From the NCBI GenBank assembly GCA_902777125.1, contig CACYSQ010000014.1, forward strand, positions 1 to 50,455: DNA of 50,455 nt. Reading direction: 5' to 3'. The notes under the pieces were generated by a model. It saw nothing but the letters and a program-made list of their open reading frames with translations. It searched no databases and was not told the DNA's origin. The translations under genes and the position numbers were made by a program. The number at the start of each line of letters is the position of its first letter. Within the stretch, counting starts at the first letter, position 1. Of this stretch, positions 1 through 7,589 are shown piece by piece. Source of the DNA: Ruminococcus flavefaciens. GTDB lineage: Bacteria > Bacillota > Clostridia > Oscillospirales > Ruminococcaceae.

Positions 1-40
1 GGGAGCTGGCTTCTTTCAATAACGTTTATACCACCTATCG

Positions 41-72
41 TCGTGTGAATTTCGTGTGAATTCGTGTGAATT
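41..72. repeat. Three direct copies of TCGTGTGAATT
   Basis: TCGTGTGAATT occurs three times in succession with a 10-11 bp period, followed at 95-114 by a perfect 8-bp palindrome (CAACTGCA, AAAA loop, TGCAGTTG). The block lies just beyond the 3' end of the tRNA-Ser gene. Direct repeats beside a tRNA 3' end can mark the edge of an integrated element, but no integrase is visible and the window starts here, so function is unknown. Confidence 0.5.
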
Positions 73-137
73 TTGCCTGTTTTTTCTTCACACGCAACTG
101 CAAAAATGCAGTTGAAACTGTTTTCTGTAGGTAACAG

Positions 138-180
138 AAAAGCCTGTATTTCGGTGTTTTCCTTGAAATACAGGCTTTTT
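138..180 (-). terminator. Terminator after the tRNA genes
   Basis: A 15-bp stem (AAAAGCCTGTATTTC at 138-152 with GAAATACAGGCTTTT at 165-179) and a 12-nt loop is flanked by A-runs on one side and T-runs on the other, so it can end transcripts from either strand. It sits directly after the minus-strand tRNA-Ser gene. Confidence 0.8.
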
Positions 181-185
181 AATTC

Positions 186-277
186 TGGCGGACAGAGAGG
201 GATTCGAACCCTCGGTACGCTATTAACGTACACACGAGTTCCAGTCGTGCGCCTTAGACCAGCTCAGCCATCTGTCC
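186..277 (-). tRNA. tRNA-Ser (GGA anticodon)
   Basis: Read on the minus strand, the acceptor GGACAGA pairs with TCTGTCC, followed by discriminator G and an encoded CCA. The anticodon stem CACGA/TCGTG encloses the loop CTGGAAC, giving anticodon GGA, which reads UCC/UCU serine codons. The long variable arm is the type II shape expected of tRNA-Ser. It lies 4 bp downstream of tRNA-Leu and probably shares its promoter and transcript. Confidence 0.95.
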
Positions 278-281
278 ACTA

Positions 282-366
282 TGGTGCGAGTAATGGGACT
301 TGAACCCATACGTCTGTCGACACACGCCCCTCAAACGTGCCTGTCTGCCAATTCCAGCACACTCGC
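282..366 (-). tRNA. tRNA-Leu (GAG anticodon)
   Basis: On the minus strand the acceptor GCGAGTG pairs with TACTCGC (last pair G-U), then discriminator A and encoded CCA. The anticodon stem-loop CACGT-TTGAGGG-GCGTG gives anticodon GAG, reading CUC/CUU leucine codons. T-arm sequence GGTTCAAGTCC is canonical, and a long variable arm is present. It is the first gene of a two-tRNA unit. Confidence 0.95.
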
Positions 367-377
367 ATTACTACAAT

Positions 378-406
378 ATTATACACTGTTAAACGGCACT
401 TGTCAA
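378..406 (-). promoter_or_regulatory. Promoter of the tRNA-Leu/tRNA-Ser unit
   Basis: On the minus strand: TTGACA (401-406), a 17-bp spacer ending in GTG, and TATAAT (378-383), 12 bp before the tRNA-Leu gene. Both hexamers match the sigma-A consensus perfectly. Confidence 0.9.
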
Positions 407-795
407 TAGGAAATAATAATTTTTATTTTATAACTAAATAAGTCAAAGGAGCAACTTGTGAGGAGAATAAACTTCGAGAGTGATAAGGCGAAAAATATAT
501 GTGCAAAATCAACAATTATCAACAATCGAAAGTGCGTGAAAAAAGGGCGTTTTTGAGGTAAAAATACATTCCAATGTAAATCAGGGAGGATGACCTTGTG
601 GAAAAGCTATAAATAAACTTGACAAGTTGATTTGCATGACCGGAAAAACTATTCAAAAATCAGACAAAGCTTGCTGATAATTCGCGAAAAGGCGCTGAAA
701 TAGCACTGTTGCAAGCACAGCAAATACATACCAAAATGTAGAATTTCCGGCAATTGTTAACAATGCTGATTTATCAGGAAATTTAGGATTTTCTA
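407..795. other. AT-rich intergenic stretch, no gene seen
   Basis: No convincing reading frame or RNA gene is seen here. The stretch is AT-rich and has scattered short motifs, for example TTGTGGAAAA and TTATCAACA, that resemble DnaA boxes with one mismatch. They are not arranged as an origin. Confidence 0.5.
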
Positions 796-824
796 TTGAC
801 ATTGTGGCGGAATAATGCTAGACT
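796..824 (+). promoter_or_regulatory. Promoter for the candidate structured RNA
   Basis: TTGACA (796-801), a 17-bp spacer, and TAGACT (819-824) preceded by TGC, an extended -10. It would start a transcript near 831, exactly where the sequence becomes GC-richer and dense in hairpins. Confidence 0.75.
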
Positions 825-830
825 ATATTT

Positions 831-1330
831 GTCAGCGGCGCAGGAGGATCATTGCTGAGCAATGCCTGCATAGTCCGACGCTTGCGGAACAGCGAACCGC
901 AGCGCTCATTGGCAAACTGCTGAACGGAACTGATTCCGGGAATTACTCATTCCGGGAGTTCTGATCGTGTACCACGGCAATTCATAACACATATATGAAA
1001 AGCGGTATGAAGCCGGACATAATTTCTGCCGGCGGAGTATCTGCCTGAGTTCACCAGATAAGGGGAGGGGTAACTATCGGGGAAAGGCTGTAAAGCGTGA
1101 TATAGACATAGTCGGATCATATCTCTGAACAAACTGGAATTGAAAAAACACCTCAACAGATCTGACTTCAAGCAGCTGGATAATTCTTGCATGAAAACCT
1201 TTTTTGTCAGCTTCCGGGTATCCAAAGCGGCTGAACGCTAATGGTGACCGATGTCCTTCGGACTGGCCTGATGTACGGAAAACTTCTGCAATAAACCGTT
1301 TTTTTACGGTGTACCGGGAGCTCCGTATTT
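831..1330 (+). ncRNA. Candidate large structured RNA or long leader
   Basis: No supported protein lies in this stretch, but it is visibly richer in G+C than the DNA to its left and full of stems. Examples: GCAGG/CCTGC enclosing CATTG/CAATG (840-869); CGCTTGCGG/CCGCAGCG (879-904); GAACT/AGTTC enclosing CCGG-AAT/ATT-CCGG (927-961); GCCGG/CCGGC (1012-1033); TATCTG/CAGATA (1038-1060); CTGAC/GTCAG enclosing TTCA-GCA/TGC-TGAA (1162-1210); GTCC/GGAC (1253-1263). TCCGAC (874-879) can pair at long range with GTCGGA (1111-1116). Four alternating TACGG/CCGT segments (1274, 1296, 1305, 1323), with T7 after the second, look like a terminator/antiterminator set. It may be a standalone RNA or a leader of the Spo0A-like gene. 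I do not recognise RNase P, tmRNA, SRP or 6S signatures in it. Confidence 0.55.
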
Positions 1331-1413
1331 ACAATTGAATAATGGATATTTTGCTCTGCTGAACTTGTATTTATGTGCTAATGAATTGTAATACAATTAT
1401 TAAGGAGAACAAA

Positions 1414-2163
1414 ATGTACAATACTTCGATCAAAGTCCTTGTTTCTGATGATACTTATGAATTTGGCATTAAAATCGCGGATTTTCTCAGCACAAGAGGT
1501 ATCTATGCTTACACCCGGAAGAAAGACGCAGAAATAATCATGGAGTCCGTGCTGCACGACAAGCCGGACGTGGTGATATGCGATCTTGATCTGCCGCAAT
1601 ATGACGCTTTGCTGCTCTACAAAAAGCTCGGATCAATGGGAATTGACCTTCCTAAGCTCATTGTGGTCTCACAGATAGCCAACAGTTTTGTAAAACGCTG
1701 GGCACTTGAAAACGGCGCTTCAGCTTTTCTGCCGGCGGGAAGTGAGGCTTATGAGATCTTACAGGCTGTTTTTTCGTGCTTTGAGACAGAGGAAGCAACG
1801 TCTGACGATGCGCTTGAAGCTATGACTACCGAAGCAATACGCAGGCTCGGTGTTCCGGCTCATATCAAGGGTTACAGCTATCTCAGGACTGCAATTATGA
1901 ATGCAGTAAGAGATTCTCACCTTATGGATAGTATTACAAAACTCCTTTATCCGACTGTTGCAGAGACATATAATACGACTTCAACGAGAGTTGAACGTGC
2001 TATCCGACACGCTATAAGCTGTGCATGGGACCGCGGAGGCAGCGAGAGCTTCTGTTCGTTTTTCGGCTATGACACGTCGGTTTATCCCGCAAGACCCACC
2101 AATTCGGAGTTTATCGCACTTGTTACCGATAAGCTCAGGCTTCGTCTGAAAACAGTATCATGA
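1414..2163 (+). CDS. Spo0A-like response regulator
   Basis: A 249-residue two-domain regulator. Residues 1-120 form a receiver domain with the acidic pair DD near the N-terminus and the probable phospho-acceptor Asp57 in ICDLDLP. The conserved Lys of the usual LKP motif is missing; the site reads FLPAG. The C-terminal half is the Spo0A DNA-binding domain: [14 protein letters not shown], then [12 protein letters not shown] and [14 protein letters not shown], very close to Spo0A of sporulating Firmicutes. Spo0A binds 0A boxes and controls entry to sporulation and stationary phase. The start was set by AAGGAG eight bases upstream. The gene lies behind a long structured leader and is followed by its own terminator. 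It could be true Spo0A or a paralogue; the altered receiver leaves this open. Confidence 0.85.
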   Translation: MYNTSIKVLVSDDTYEFGIKIADFLSTRGIYAYTRKKDAEIIMESVLHDKPDVVICDLDLPQYDALLLYKKLGSMGIDLPKLIVVSQIANSFVKRWALENGASAFLPAGSEAYEILQAVFSCFETEEATSDDALEAMTTEAIRRLGVPAHIKGYSYLRTAIMNAVRDSHLMDSITKLLYPTVAETYNTTSTRVERAIRHAISCAWDRGGSESFCSFFGYDTSVYPARPTNSEFIALVTDKLRLRLKTVS

Positions 2164-2169
2164 TATCGC

Positions 2170-2192
2170 AGCTTCCTTATGGGAGCTTTTTT
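2170..2192 (+). terminator. Terminator of the Spo0A-like gene
   Basis: Stem AGCTTCC/GGGAGCT (7 bp, one G-T pair), loop TTAT, then a T-run, starting 7 bases after the stop codon. Confidence 0.85.
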
Positions 2193-2405
2193 ATGTGCTT
2201 TTTTCTGAAAATCAGATCACGGGAACTTTGATTTGCAGGTTTCAGGAGCACTTTTTTGACAGAAAAAAATGAAAGTGGCTTCGTACAGGAAAAAATGGCT
2301 GCACAGTTACACTCTGCGCAGCCCTTATGCGTTATAGAAAAAGTGGAATTTCCGGAAATAGCAATATGCACAAAACTGGCTGCCCGATCAAAGGCAGCCG
2401 TTAAA

Positions 2406-2813
2406 TTATTTATTTTTGGTGTTGAACCCTACGCACTGCACGACCGTGGTGATATTTCCTGCGTCGTCCCTGATCTCGACCTGATAGGTCGCGATGTGCT
2501 TCGAGAGCTTCACCATTTTTGCCTCGGCAATGAGCTTGCCGGACTTGGGAACGCCGATATAGGAGATGTCCATATTCAGTCCCACAACGCCGGGCTCCTG
2601 CCAGTTCGATGCGACTGCGAACGCAAAGTCGGCGAGCGTGAAGTAAACTCCGCCCATAACACCGCCCATAGCGTTCCTGTGCCTGTCGGTGATGACGAGG
2701 CTGCATTTTGCGTAATGATCGTCAATTTCGTCAATGACCGCACCGGTTTCCATTGCGTAGCGGTCGCCTTTGAAGAATTCGCGCACTCTTTCGAGCGTTT
2801 CGTTATCAGTCAT
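2406..2813 (-). CDS. PaaI-family hotdog thioesterase
   Basis: A 135-residue single hotdog-fold domain, the usual length for PaaI/YbgC-type acyl-CoA thioesterases, which hydrolyse acyl-CoA thioesters in the cytoplasm. Family features are the HRNAMGGVMGGVYFTLADFA helix region (residues about 46-64) and the later NMDISYIG strand. The substrate cannot be told from sequence. It is the last gene of the minus-strand run that begins with asd, starting 3 bases after the acetyltransferase stop, so the two are surely cotranscribed. It has no evident role in lysine synthesis. Confidence 0.8.
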   Translation of the reverse strand: MTDNETLERVREFFKGDRYAMETGAVIDEIDDHYAKCSLVITDRHRNAMGGVMGGVYFTLADFAFAVASNWQEPGVVGLNMDISYIGVPKSGKLIAEAKMVKLSKHIATYQVEIRDDAGNITTVVQCVGFNTKNK

Positions 2814-2816
2814 AGC

Positions 2817-3380
2817 TTACCTCTTTTTTTCGTATTCTTCGCGGAGTATCGAGAAATAGAGCCTTCCGACGTATTTGCCGTTCATGAAGAAATAATCGCG
2901 GAGAGTTCCCTCATAGGTGAAGCCGCATTTTTCGATGACTCTTTTTGAAGGAGCGTTGATGGTTTTCGTGCATATCTGTACCTTGTGGAGGTTCATTTTA
3001 TCGAAGCCGAAGGCTATCACAGCCTTTGCAGCCTCGGTGCAGTAGCCCTTGCACTGGTATTCCGCGCCGATGCAGTATTCTATCTCCGCAAAGTGGTTCT
3101 TGCTGTCAACGAGGAAATAGGCTATCTGACCGATGCACTCGCCGTTCTCCTTGTCAATCACCGCCCAGCGGTAGTAGTCCTCGCGGGCGTAATTGCCGAT
3201 GTACTTGTCGAGCAGTCCCTTGACCTCCTCAGTAGTGGAGTAGACCGGCTCGGAGTACATCATCTGGACGTGTTCATCGCTTGCCCAGTTTTTGAAAACA
3301 GCCTCGCAGTCGGAGTATTCAAAGCGTCTGAGTATGAGCCTTTCGGTCTCAATGGTCTGAGTTCCTGTGTGTGTCAGCAT
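2817..3380 (-). CDS. GNAT acetyltransferase, RimJ/RimL type
   Basis: A 187-residue GNAT domain. It opens with TIETERLILRRFEYSD, the typical start of RimJ/RimL-like N-acetyltransferases, and has the acetyl-CoA loop region around YQCKGYCTEAAKAVIAFGF and the C-terminal NAPSKRVIEKCGFTYEGTLR strand. These enzymes acetylate protein N-termini or small amines using acetyl-CoA. The natural substrate is unknown. It lies 20 bp downstream of dapB and just before the thioesterase, so it may be expressed with the lysine operon. Confidence 0.85.
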   Translation of the reverse strand: MLTHTGTQTIETERLILRRFEYSDCEAVFKNWASDEHVQMMYSEPVYSTTEEVKGLLDKYIGNYAREDYYRWAVIDKENGECIGQIAYFLVDSKNHFAEIEYCIGAEYQCKGYCTEAAKAVIAFGFDKMNLHKVQICTKTINAPSKRVIEKCGFTYEGTLRDYFFMNGKYVGRLYFSILREEYEKKR

Positions 3381-3400
3381 GGCTTACCTCCCGTGGGAAC

Positions 3401-4150
3401 TCATACGAGCATCGACATATCGTACATTCCTGCCGGCTGCTCCTTGAGGAATACAGCCGCATTCACCGCACCGTTTGCGAAAACAGCCTTGGAAGCGGCG
3501 GAGTGGGAGAGGGTTATGACCTCATCGTGACCTGCAAAGATAACGTCGTGCTCACCAACGATAGTGCCTCCGCGGATAGCGTGCATACCTATCTCGGACT
3601 TCTCGCGCTTCTGACGGCGGGAGTGGCGGTCGTAGACGTAGTGCTTGGAGTTGTCGAGCGTCTCGTTTATCGCATTTGCGAGCATTATAGCGGTTCCGCT
3701 GGGAGCGTCTATCTTCTGGTTGTGGTGCTTCTCGACTATCTCGATGTCGAACTGGTCTCCGAGAATGGAGGCGGCCTTCTTTGCGAGCTGAACGAGAAGA
3801 TTGATGCCGAGGGACATATTGAATGTGAAGAATATCGGTATCTGCTGCGATGCACTCTTTATTGCAGCGATCTGCTCGTCGGAATAGCCGGTGGAGGCTA
3901 TGACAAGGGGAGTGCCGGTGGAGAGGCAGTAGGAGAGGAGACCTTCGAGCGATGCGGGATTTGAGAAGTCGATGATAACATCGGGCTTGACGGGGAGCTT
4001 GTCGGGAGCTTCAACGATAGGGAAGTCCGCATACTGCTTAGTAAAGAGGTCGATGCCGGCAATTACCTTGCAGTCGTCTCTTTCCTCAGCGCAGGCGTAA
4101 ACGTTCTTGCCCATTTTGCCGTTAGCACCGCAAATAGCTATATTAGTCAT
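3401..4150 (-). CDS. dapB: 4-hydroxy-tetrahydrodipicolinate reductase
   Basis: DapB reduces 4-hydroxy-tetrahydrodipicolinate with NAD(P)H to tetrahydrodipicolinate, the step after DapA in diaminopimelate and lysine synthesis. The 249-residue protein has the N-terminal nucleotide-binding motif CGANGKMG and the DapB signature EKHHNQKIDAPSGTA (residues about 128-142) with the catalytic His pair and Lys. It is slightly shorter than the E. coli enzyme, as is common in Clostridia. It lies about 200 bp downstream of dapA, separated by repeat-rich DNA. Confidence 0.95.
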   Translation of the reverse strand: MTNIAICGANGKMGKNVYACAEERDDCKVIAGIDLFTKQYADFPIVEAPDKLPVKPDVIIDFSNPASLEGLLSYCLSTGTPLVIASTGYSDEQIAAIKSASQQIPIFFTFNMSLGINLLVQLAKKAASILGDQFDIEIVEKHHNQKIDAPSGTAIMLANAINETLDNSKHYVYDRHSRRQKREKSEIGMHAIRGGTIVGEHDVIFAGHDEVITLSHSAASKAVFANGAVNAAVFLKEQPAGMYDMSMLV

Positions 4151-4180
4151 GATTTACACTTCCTTTTCTATGCGTTTTTA

Positions 4181-4340
4181 GCTATTAGCCGTTAGCTATT
4201 AGCTTAATTGAGAATTTAGAATGGAGAATTGAGAATTATGGTATCGCTTACGCGATATTATTTAAAATAAGATGCCGCAGCTACACTTTAGGTCCGTCTG
4301 CGACAGCAGACACATTCATTCTCAATCCTCAATTTTAGCT
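4181..4340. repeat. Repeat-filled dapA-dapB spacer
   Basis: Contains two copies of GCTATTAGC (4181-4189 and 4195-4203), AATTGAGAATT-type short repeats, and small hairpins (ATCGC/GCGAT near 4243; GTCTGC/GCAGAC near 4293). GCTATTAGC recurs at 10981, next to a GTAGGGG hairpin. No gene is seen. Confidence 0.6.
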
Positions 4341-4358
4341 CACGGCTGCAATTCCTGA

Positions 4359-5249
4359 TTACTTTACGAGTCCGTGCTTTTTGAGTGAAGCGAGAAGCTT
4401 AGCCTTGTGCTCGTCGGACATCTCATAGAGCGGCAGACGGCAGGGACCTGCGTTCCAGCCCATCATGTTCATGGCTTCCTTTACGGGAATGGGGTTTACC
4501 TCGATAAAGAGGTCGTTGATGAGGTCGAGAAGCTCTATCTGGAGCTTTGTAGCCTCAGCGTAGTTGTTGTCGAGGCAGAACTGCACCATGTCGTGCGTCT
4601 GCTTGGGCATAACGTGGGAAAGTACCGAAATTACGCCCTTTGCACCAAGTGACATGAGCGGAACGATCATATCATCGTTGCCGGAGTAAACGTCCACATC
4701 ATTGCCGCACTCAGCGATGAGCTTTGCAGCATAGCTGATATTTCCGCTTGCTTCCTTTATCGCCGCAATGTTCCTGTGCTTTGCGAGCTCCTTCATTGTA
4801 GCGACCTCGATGCCCATACCGGTGCGTCCGGGGATATTGTAGAGGATTATCGGGATATTAACGGCATCTGCAACAGCGGTGAAATGTGCGATAAGACCGC
4901 GCTGAGTGGTCTTGTTGTAGTAGGGGGTGACGAGGAGCAGAGCGTCAGCGCCGGCTGCCTCAGCCTCCTTTGAGAGTTCAACGGCATAGCGTGTGTCGTT
5001 GCTGCCTGTTCCGGCGATTACCGGAACTCTGCCGGCAGCCTGCTTAACGGCAAACTTGATGCAGTCGAGGTGCTCGTCGTCGGTCATAGTGGAAGCCTCG
5101 CCGGTAGTTCCGCAGATAACGATAGCGTCTGTGGAATTAGCGATCTGGTCATCAATGAGACGTCCGAGCTCGTCGTAGTTTATTGAACCGTCGGCATTCA
5201 TAGGGGTAATGATAGCGATAGCCGCACCGGTGAAAATGGTATTCTTCAT
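4359..5249 (-). CDS. dapA: 4-hydroxy-tetrahydrodipicolinate synthase
   Basis: DapA condenses pyruvate with aspartate semialdehyde, the committed step to diaminopimelate and lysine. The 296-residue TIM-barrel protein shows the family marks: GTTGEAST near residue 48, the catalytic Tyr region PYYNKTT, YNIPGRTG, and the Schiff-base Lys in AIKEASGN. Length is standard. RBS AGGAGA sits 6-8 bases before the ATG. It lies between asd and dapB and should fall under the upstream lysine riboswitch. Confidence 0.96.
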   Translation of the reverse strand: MKNTIFTGAAIAIITPMNADGSINYDELGRLIDDQIANSTDAIVICGTTGEASTMTDDEHLDCIKFAVKQAAGRVPVIAGTGSNDTRYAVELSKEAEAAGADALLLVTPYYNKTTQRGLIAHFTAVADAVNIPIILYNIPGRTGMGIEVATMKELAKHRNIAAIKEASGNISYAAKLIAECGNDVDVYSGNDDMIVPLMSLGAKGVISVLSHVMPKQTHDMVQFCLDNNYAEATKLQIELLDLINDLFIEVNPIPVKEAMNMMGWNAGPCRLPLYEMSDEHKAKLLASLKKHGLVK

Positions 5250-5273
5250 AAATTTCTCCTTTCAGGAAAAAAT

Positions 5274-5421
5274 GTAGGGAACGCCGCCCTCGGCGTTCCA
5301 TGCTGAAACGTACATATATGCCGCACATAAAAATCTGATTGACACATATTATATTCATGCGATAAATATGGGTTCGGAAATTATTTTACTAACGAGGAAC
5401 GCCGAGGGCGGCGTTCCCTAC
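5274..5421. repeat. Facing pair of GTAGGGAACGCCG hairpin repeats
   Basis: Two copies of a 26-bp element (GTAGGGAACGCC..GGCGTTCC) at 5274-5299 and, inverted, at 5396-5421. Each copy is a hairpin on its own, and the two copies can also pair with each other across about 96 bp. They fill the asd-dapA spacer. Another near copy is at 16894-16918. Confidence 0.85.
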
Positions 5422-5447
5422 AAATACATTATTAATGCAAATACGAA

Positions 5448-6527
5448 TTAATCGAAGTAGCCCTTAGCTGCGAGGAGCTCGGCAAGGAGTACGCCGCCGC
5501 CTGCTGCACCTCTGAGAGTATTGTGCGAGAGGCAGACGAACTTGTAATCGTACTGTGTATCCTCTCTGAGTCTTCCTGTTGAAACAGCCATACCGCCTTC
5601 GAGGTTGCGGTCGAGCTTAGCCTGCGGACGGTTATCCTCCTCGAAGTAGTGAATGAACTGCTTGGGTGCGCTGGGAAGCTCGAGCTCCTGCGGAACGCCC
5701 TTGAAGTCCTTCCAGAGCTGGAGTATCTCCTCCTTGGAGGGCTTGTTCTCGAAGCTTACGAATACAGCGGCAGTGTGACCGTCCGAAACCGGAACGCGGA
5801 GGCACTGCGTTGTGATATTGGGAGCTGTAGCCTTGACGATCTCATTGCCCTTGATCTCGCCCCATACCTTGAGAGGCTCCTGCTCGGATTTCTCCTCCTC
5901 GCCGCCGATGTAGGGGATAAGGTTATCGACCATTTCAGGCCATGTCTCGAAGTTCTTGCCTGCGCCGGAGATAGCCTGGTATGTGCAGGCGAGGACGTTC
6001 TTGAGGCCGAACTTTCTGAGGGGGTGGAGTGCGGGAACGTAGCTCTGTATCGAGCAGTTGGACTTGACAGCGATGAAGCCTCTCTTAGTGCCGAGACGCT
6101 CGCGCTGAGCCTTGATGATCTCGATGTGCTCGGGGTTTATCTCCGGAACTACCATAGGTACATCAGGAGTAAATCTGTGAGCGGAGTTATTTGAAACGAT
6201 AGGACACTCAGCCTTGGCGTACTTTTCCTCCAGAGCCTTTATCTCGTCCTTTTTCATATCGACTGCACAGAAGCAGAAGTCCACCATTGAAGCTATCTTC
6301 TCGATGTCATTTGCAGCGTCAAGGAGCACCATATCCTTCATAGCAGCGGGCATGGGAACTGCCATCTTCCAGCGGCTTCCGGCAGCCTGCTCATAAGTCT
6401 GACCTGCGCTTCTGGGTGAAGCTGCGAGGACCTTGACATTGAACCACGGGTGGTTCTCGAGAAGCGTTGCAAAACGCTGACCTACCATACCCGTTGCGCC
6501 GATGATACCTACATTGTACTGTTTCAT
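5448..6527 (-). CDS. asd: Aspartate-semialdehyde dehydrogenase
   Basis: Asd reduces aspartyl phosphate to aspartate semialdehyde with NADPH, the branch point for lysine, threonine and methionine. The 359-residue protein has the N-terminal GIIGATGMVGQR nucleotide motif and the catalytic Cys in VKSNCSIQ. Its sequence, with FTPDVPMVVPEINP and NFETWPEMVDNLIPYIGGEE, is of the archaeal/fungal Asd subtype rather than the E. coli one. Two ATGs are possible; the second was taken because AAGGAG is 7 bases upstream of it but only 1 base from the first. It is the first gene after the lysine riboswitch. Confidence 0.95.
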   Translation of the reverse strand: MKQYNVGIIGATGMVGQRFATLLENHPWFNVKVLAASPRSAGQTYEQAAGSRWKMAVPMPAAMKDMVLLDAANDIEKIASMVDFCFCAVDMKKDEIKALEEKYAKAECPIVSNNSAHRFTPDVPMVVPEINPEHIEIIKAQRERLGTKRGFIAVKSNCSIQSYVPALHPLRKFGLKNVLACTYQAISGAGKNFETWPEMVDNLIPYIGGEEEKSEQEPLKVWGEIKGNEIVKATAPNITTQCLRVPVSDGHTAAVFVSFENKPSKEEILQLWKDFKGVPQELELPSAPKQFIHYFEEDNRPQAKLDRNLEGGMAVSTGRLREDTQYDYKFVCLSHNTLRGAAGGGVLLAELLAAKGYFD

Positions 6528-6552
6528 AAACATTCTCCTTAAAAAATTTTTT

Positions 6553-6586
6553 CACAAAAAACACAAAAACCGGTTGCAAACCGGTT
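6553..6586 (-). terminator. Attenuator terminator of the lysine riboswitch
   Basis: On the minus strand the palindrome AACCGGTT-TGC-AACCGGTT (6568-6586) is followed by a T-rich run. It lies between the lysine aptamer and asd, the position of the expression platform, and predicts early termination when lysine is bound. Confidence 0.85.
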
Positions 6587-6636
6587 CATCATGCGTTATA
6601 ATAGAAATGTTGGCAAAGCTTATATGAAACTGTGCC

Positions 6637-6798
6637 GATAGCTCTCCACCATACGCAATGATGACAGCCGCATACCTTTTTGATATACAGCCAGAACGGA
6701 ATTTACCGGAGACCGTCCTTCGGCGGCATCGCCTTTCACCGTACATCACCGGACTGGTCGTCCTCAGTACGCTTACTTTTCTTTGCCGCACCTCTACC
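6637..6798 (-). promoter_or_regulatory. Lysine riboswitch (L-box) aptamer
   Basis: The minus strand carries the L-box conserved blocks in order: GGTAGAGGTGCGG, AGTAAGCGT, GGTGAAAGGCGATGCCGCCG then AAGG, TTCTGGCTG, GCGGCTGTCATC and GGAGAGCTATC. P1 is closed by GGTAG with CTATC. The aptamer binds lysine; with the hairpin just downstream it should switch off asd, dapA and dapB when lysine is plentiful. Confidence 0.93.
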
Positions 6799-6806
6799 TT
6801 GTTTAC

Positions 6807-6835
6807 ATAATAGCACTTTACAGGCGAGTTGTCAA
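6807..6835 (-). promoter_or_regulatory. Promoter of the asd-dapA-dapB operon
   Basis: On the minus strand TTGACA (6830-6835), 17-bp spacer, TATTAT (6807-6812). The predicted transcript starts just before the lysine aptamer. Confidence 0.9.
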
Positions 6836-6892
6836 CAGTTTTTCTGAATTTTACGTTTTTTTACGAAAAAAGTTTCTGAAAGGCAGGAAGCT

Positions 6893-7585
6893 ATGAGTAT
6901 TTTCACTGATATCGAGACGGAACTCATGAACCTCCGCGATGAAAAATATGCTTCTTTTCAGCAAAATCTGACGCCGACCCACGGCAGGGAGCATTTTATA
7001 GGCGTCCGGACTCCTGAGCTGAAAAGGCTTGCAAAGGAACTGAAGAAGCGTCCGGACTGCGGAGAATTTCTTGCCGCACTGCCTCACATGCACTTCGAGG
7101 AGGATCAGCTCCACTCGTTCATAATCTCGGACGAGAAGGACTTCGGGCGCTGTATAGAGCTTGTTGAAGCCTTTCTCCCATACGTTGACAACTGGGCGAC
7201 CTGCGACCAGCTCAATCCAAAGGTATTTGCGAAGCACCGTGAGGAACTGCTGTCCTATGCTGACAAATGGCTCGGTTCTGAGCATACCTATACAGTGAGG
7301 TTCGGTATCGGTGCATTGATGAGGTACTTCCTCGGTGAATATTTCCGGACCGGATATGCCGACAGGGTGGCAGCCGTCAGCTCTGAGGAATATTACATAA
7401 ATATGATGCGCGCATGGTACTTCGCAACTGCACTCGCAAAGAATTATGACGAGGTACTGCCGTATATCGTAAACAAGCGTCTTGACAGATGGACGCATAA
7501 CAAGTCGATACAGAAAGCGGCGGAGAGCTTCCGCGTCACTGACGAGCACAAGCAGTACCTCCGCAGCCTTAAAATAAAGGAGTAA
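6893..7585 (+). CDS. DNA alkylation repair protein, AlkD-like
   Basis: A 230-residue all-helical (HEAT-like repeat) protein of the AlkD/AlkC DNA glycosylase group, which removes alkylated purines from DNA. Diagnostic stretches are GVRTPELKRLAKEL, LPYVDNWATCDQL (with the catalytic-region Asp and Trp), SEHTYTVRFGIGALMRYF and WYFATALAKNYDEVLPY. Length matches the family. The start follows GGCAGGAAGCT; it is divergent from the lysine operon. The stop is 4 bases before queA, so it probably heads the queA-tgt unit. Confidence 0.88.
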   Translation: MSIFTDIETELMNLRDEKYASFQQNLTPTHGREHFIGVRTPELKRLAKELKKRPDCGEFLAALPHMHFEEDQLHSFIISDEKDFGRCIELVEAFLPYVDNWATCDQLNPKVFAKHREELLSYADKWLGSEHTYTVRFGIGALMRYFLGEYFRTGYADRVAAVSSEEYYINMMRAWYFATALAKNYDEVLPYIVNKRLDRWTHNKSIQKAAESFRVTDEHKQYLRSLKIKE

Positions 7586-7589
7586 TTGA

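Noticed and set aside
407-795. Possible replication origin (DnaA-box-like 9-mers in AT-rich DNA)
   Set aside because: Only two or three imperfect boxes, no cluster, and no dnaA, dnaN or parAB genes nearby.
947-1225. 92-residue frame on the minus strand within the structured RNA
   Set aside because: No RBS, no recognisable motif, composition unlike real genes here, and it lies across the strong hairpins.
831-1330. RNase P RNA, tmRNA, SRP RNA or group I/II intron
   Set aside because: The universal core motifs of RNase P (AGGAAAGTCC), the tmRNA ends, the SRP GGAAG region and intron domain V were not found. A resemblance of GATATAGACATAGTC to a group I intron core was too weak.
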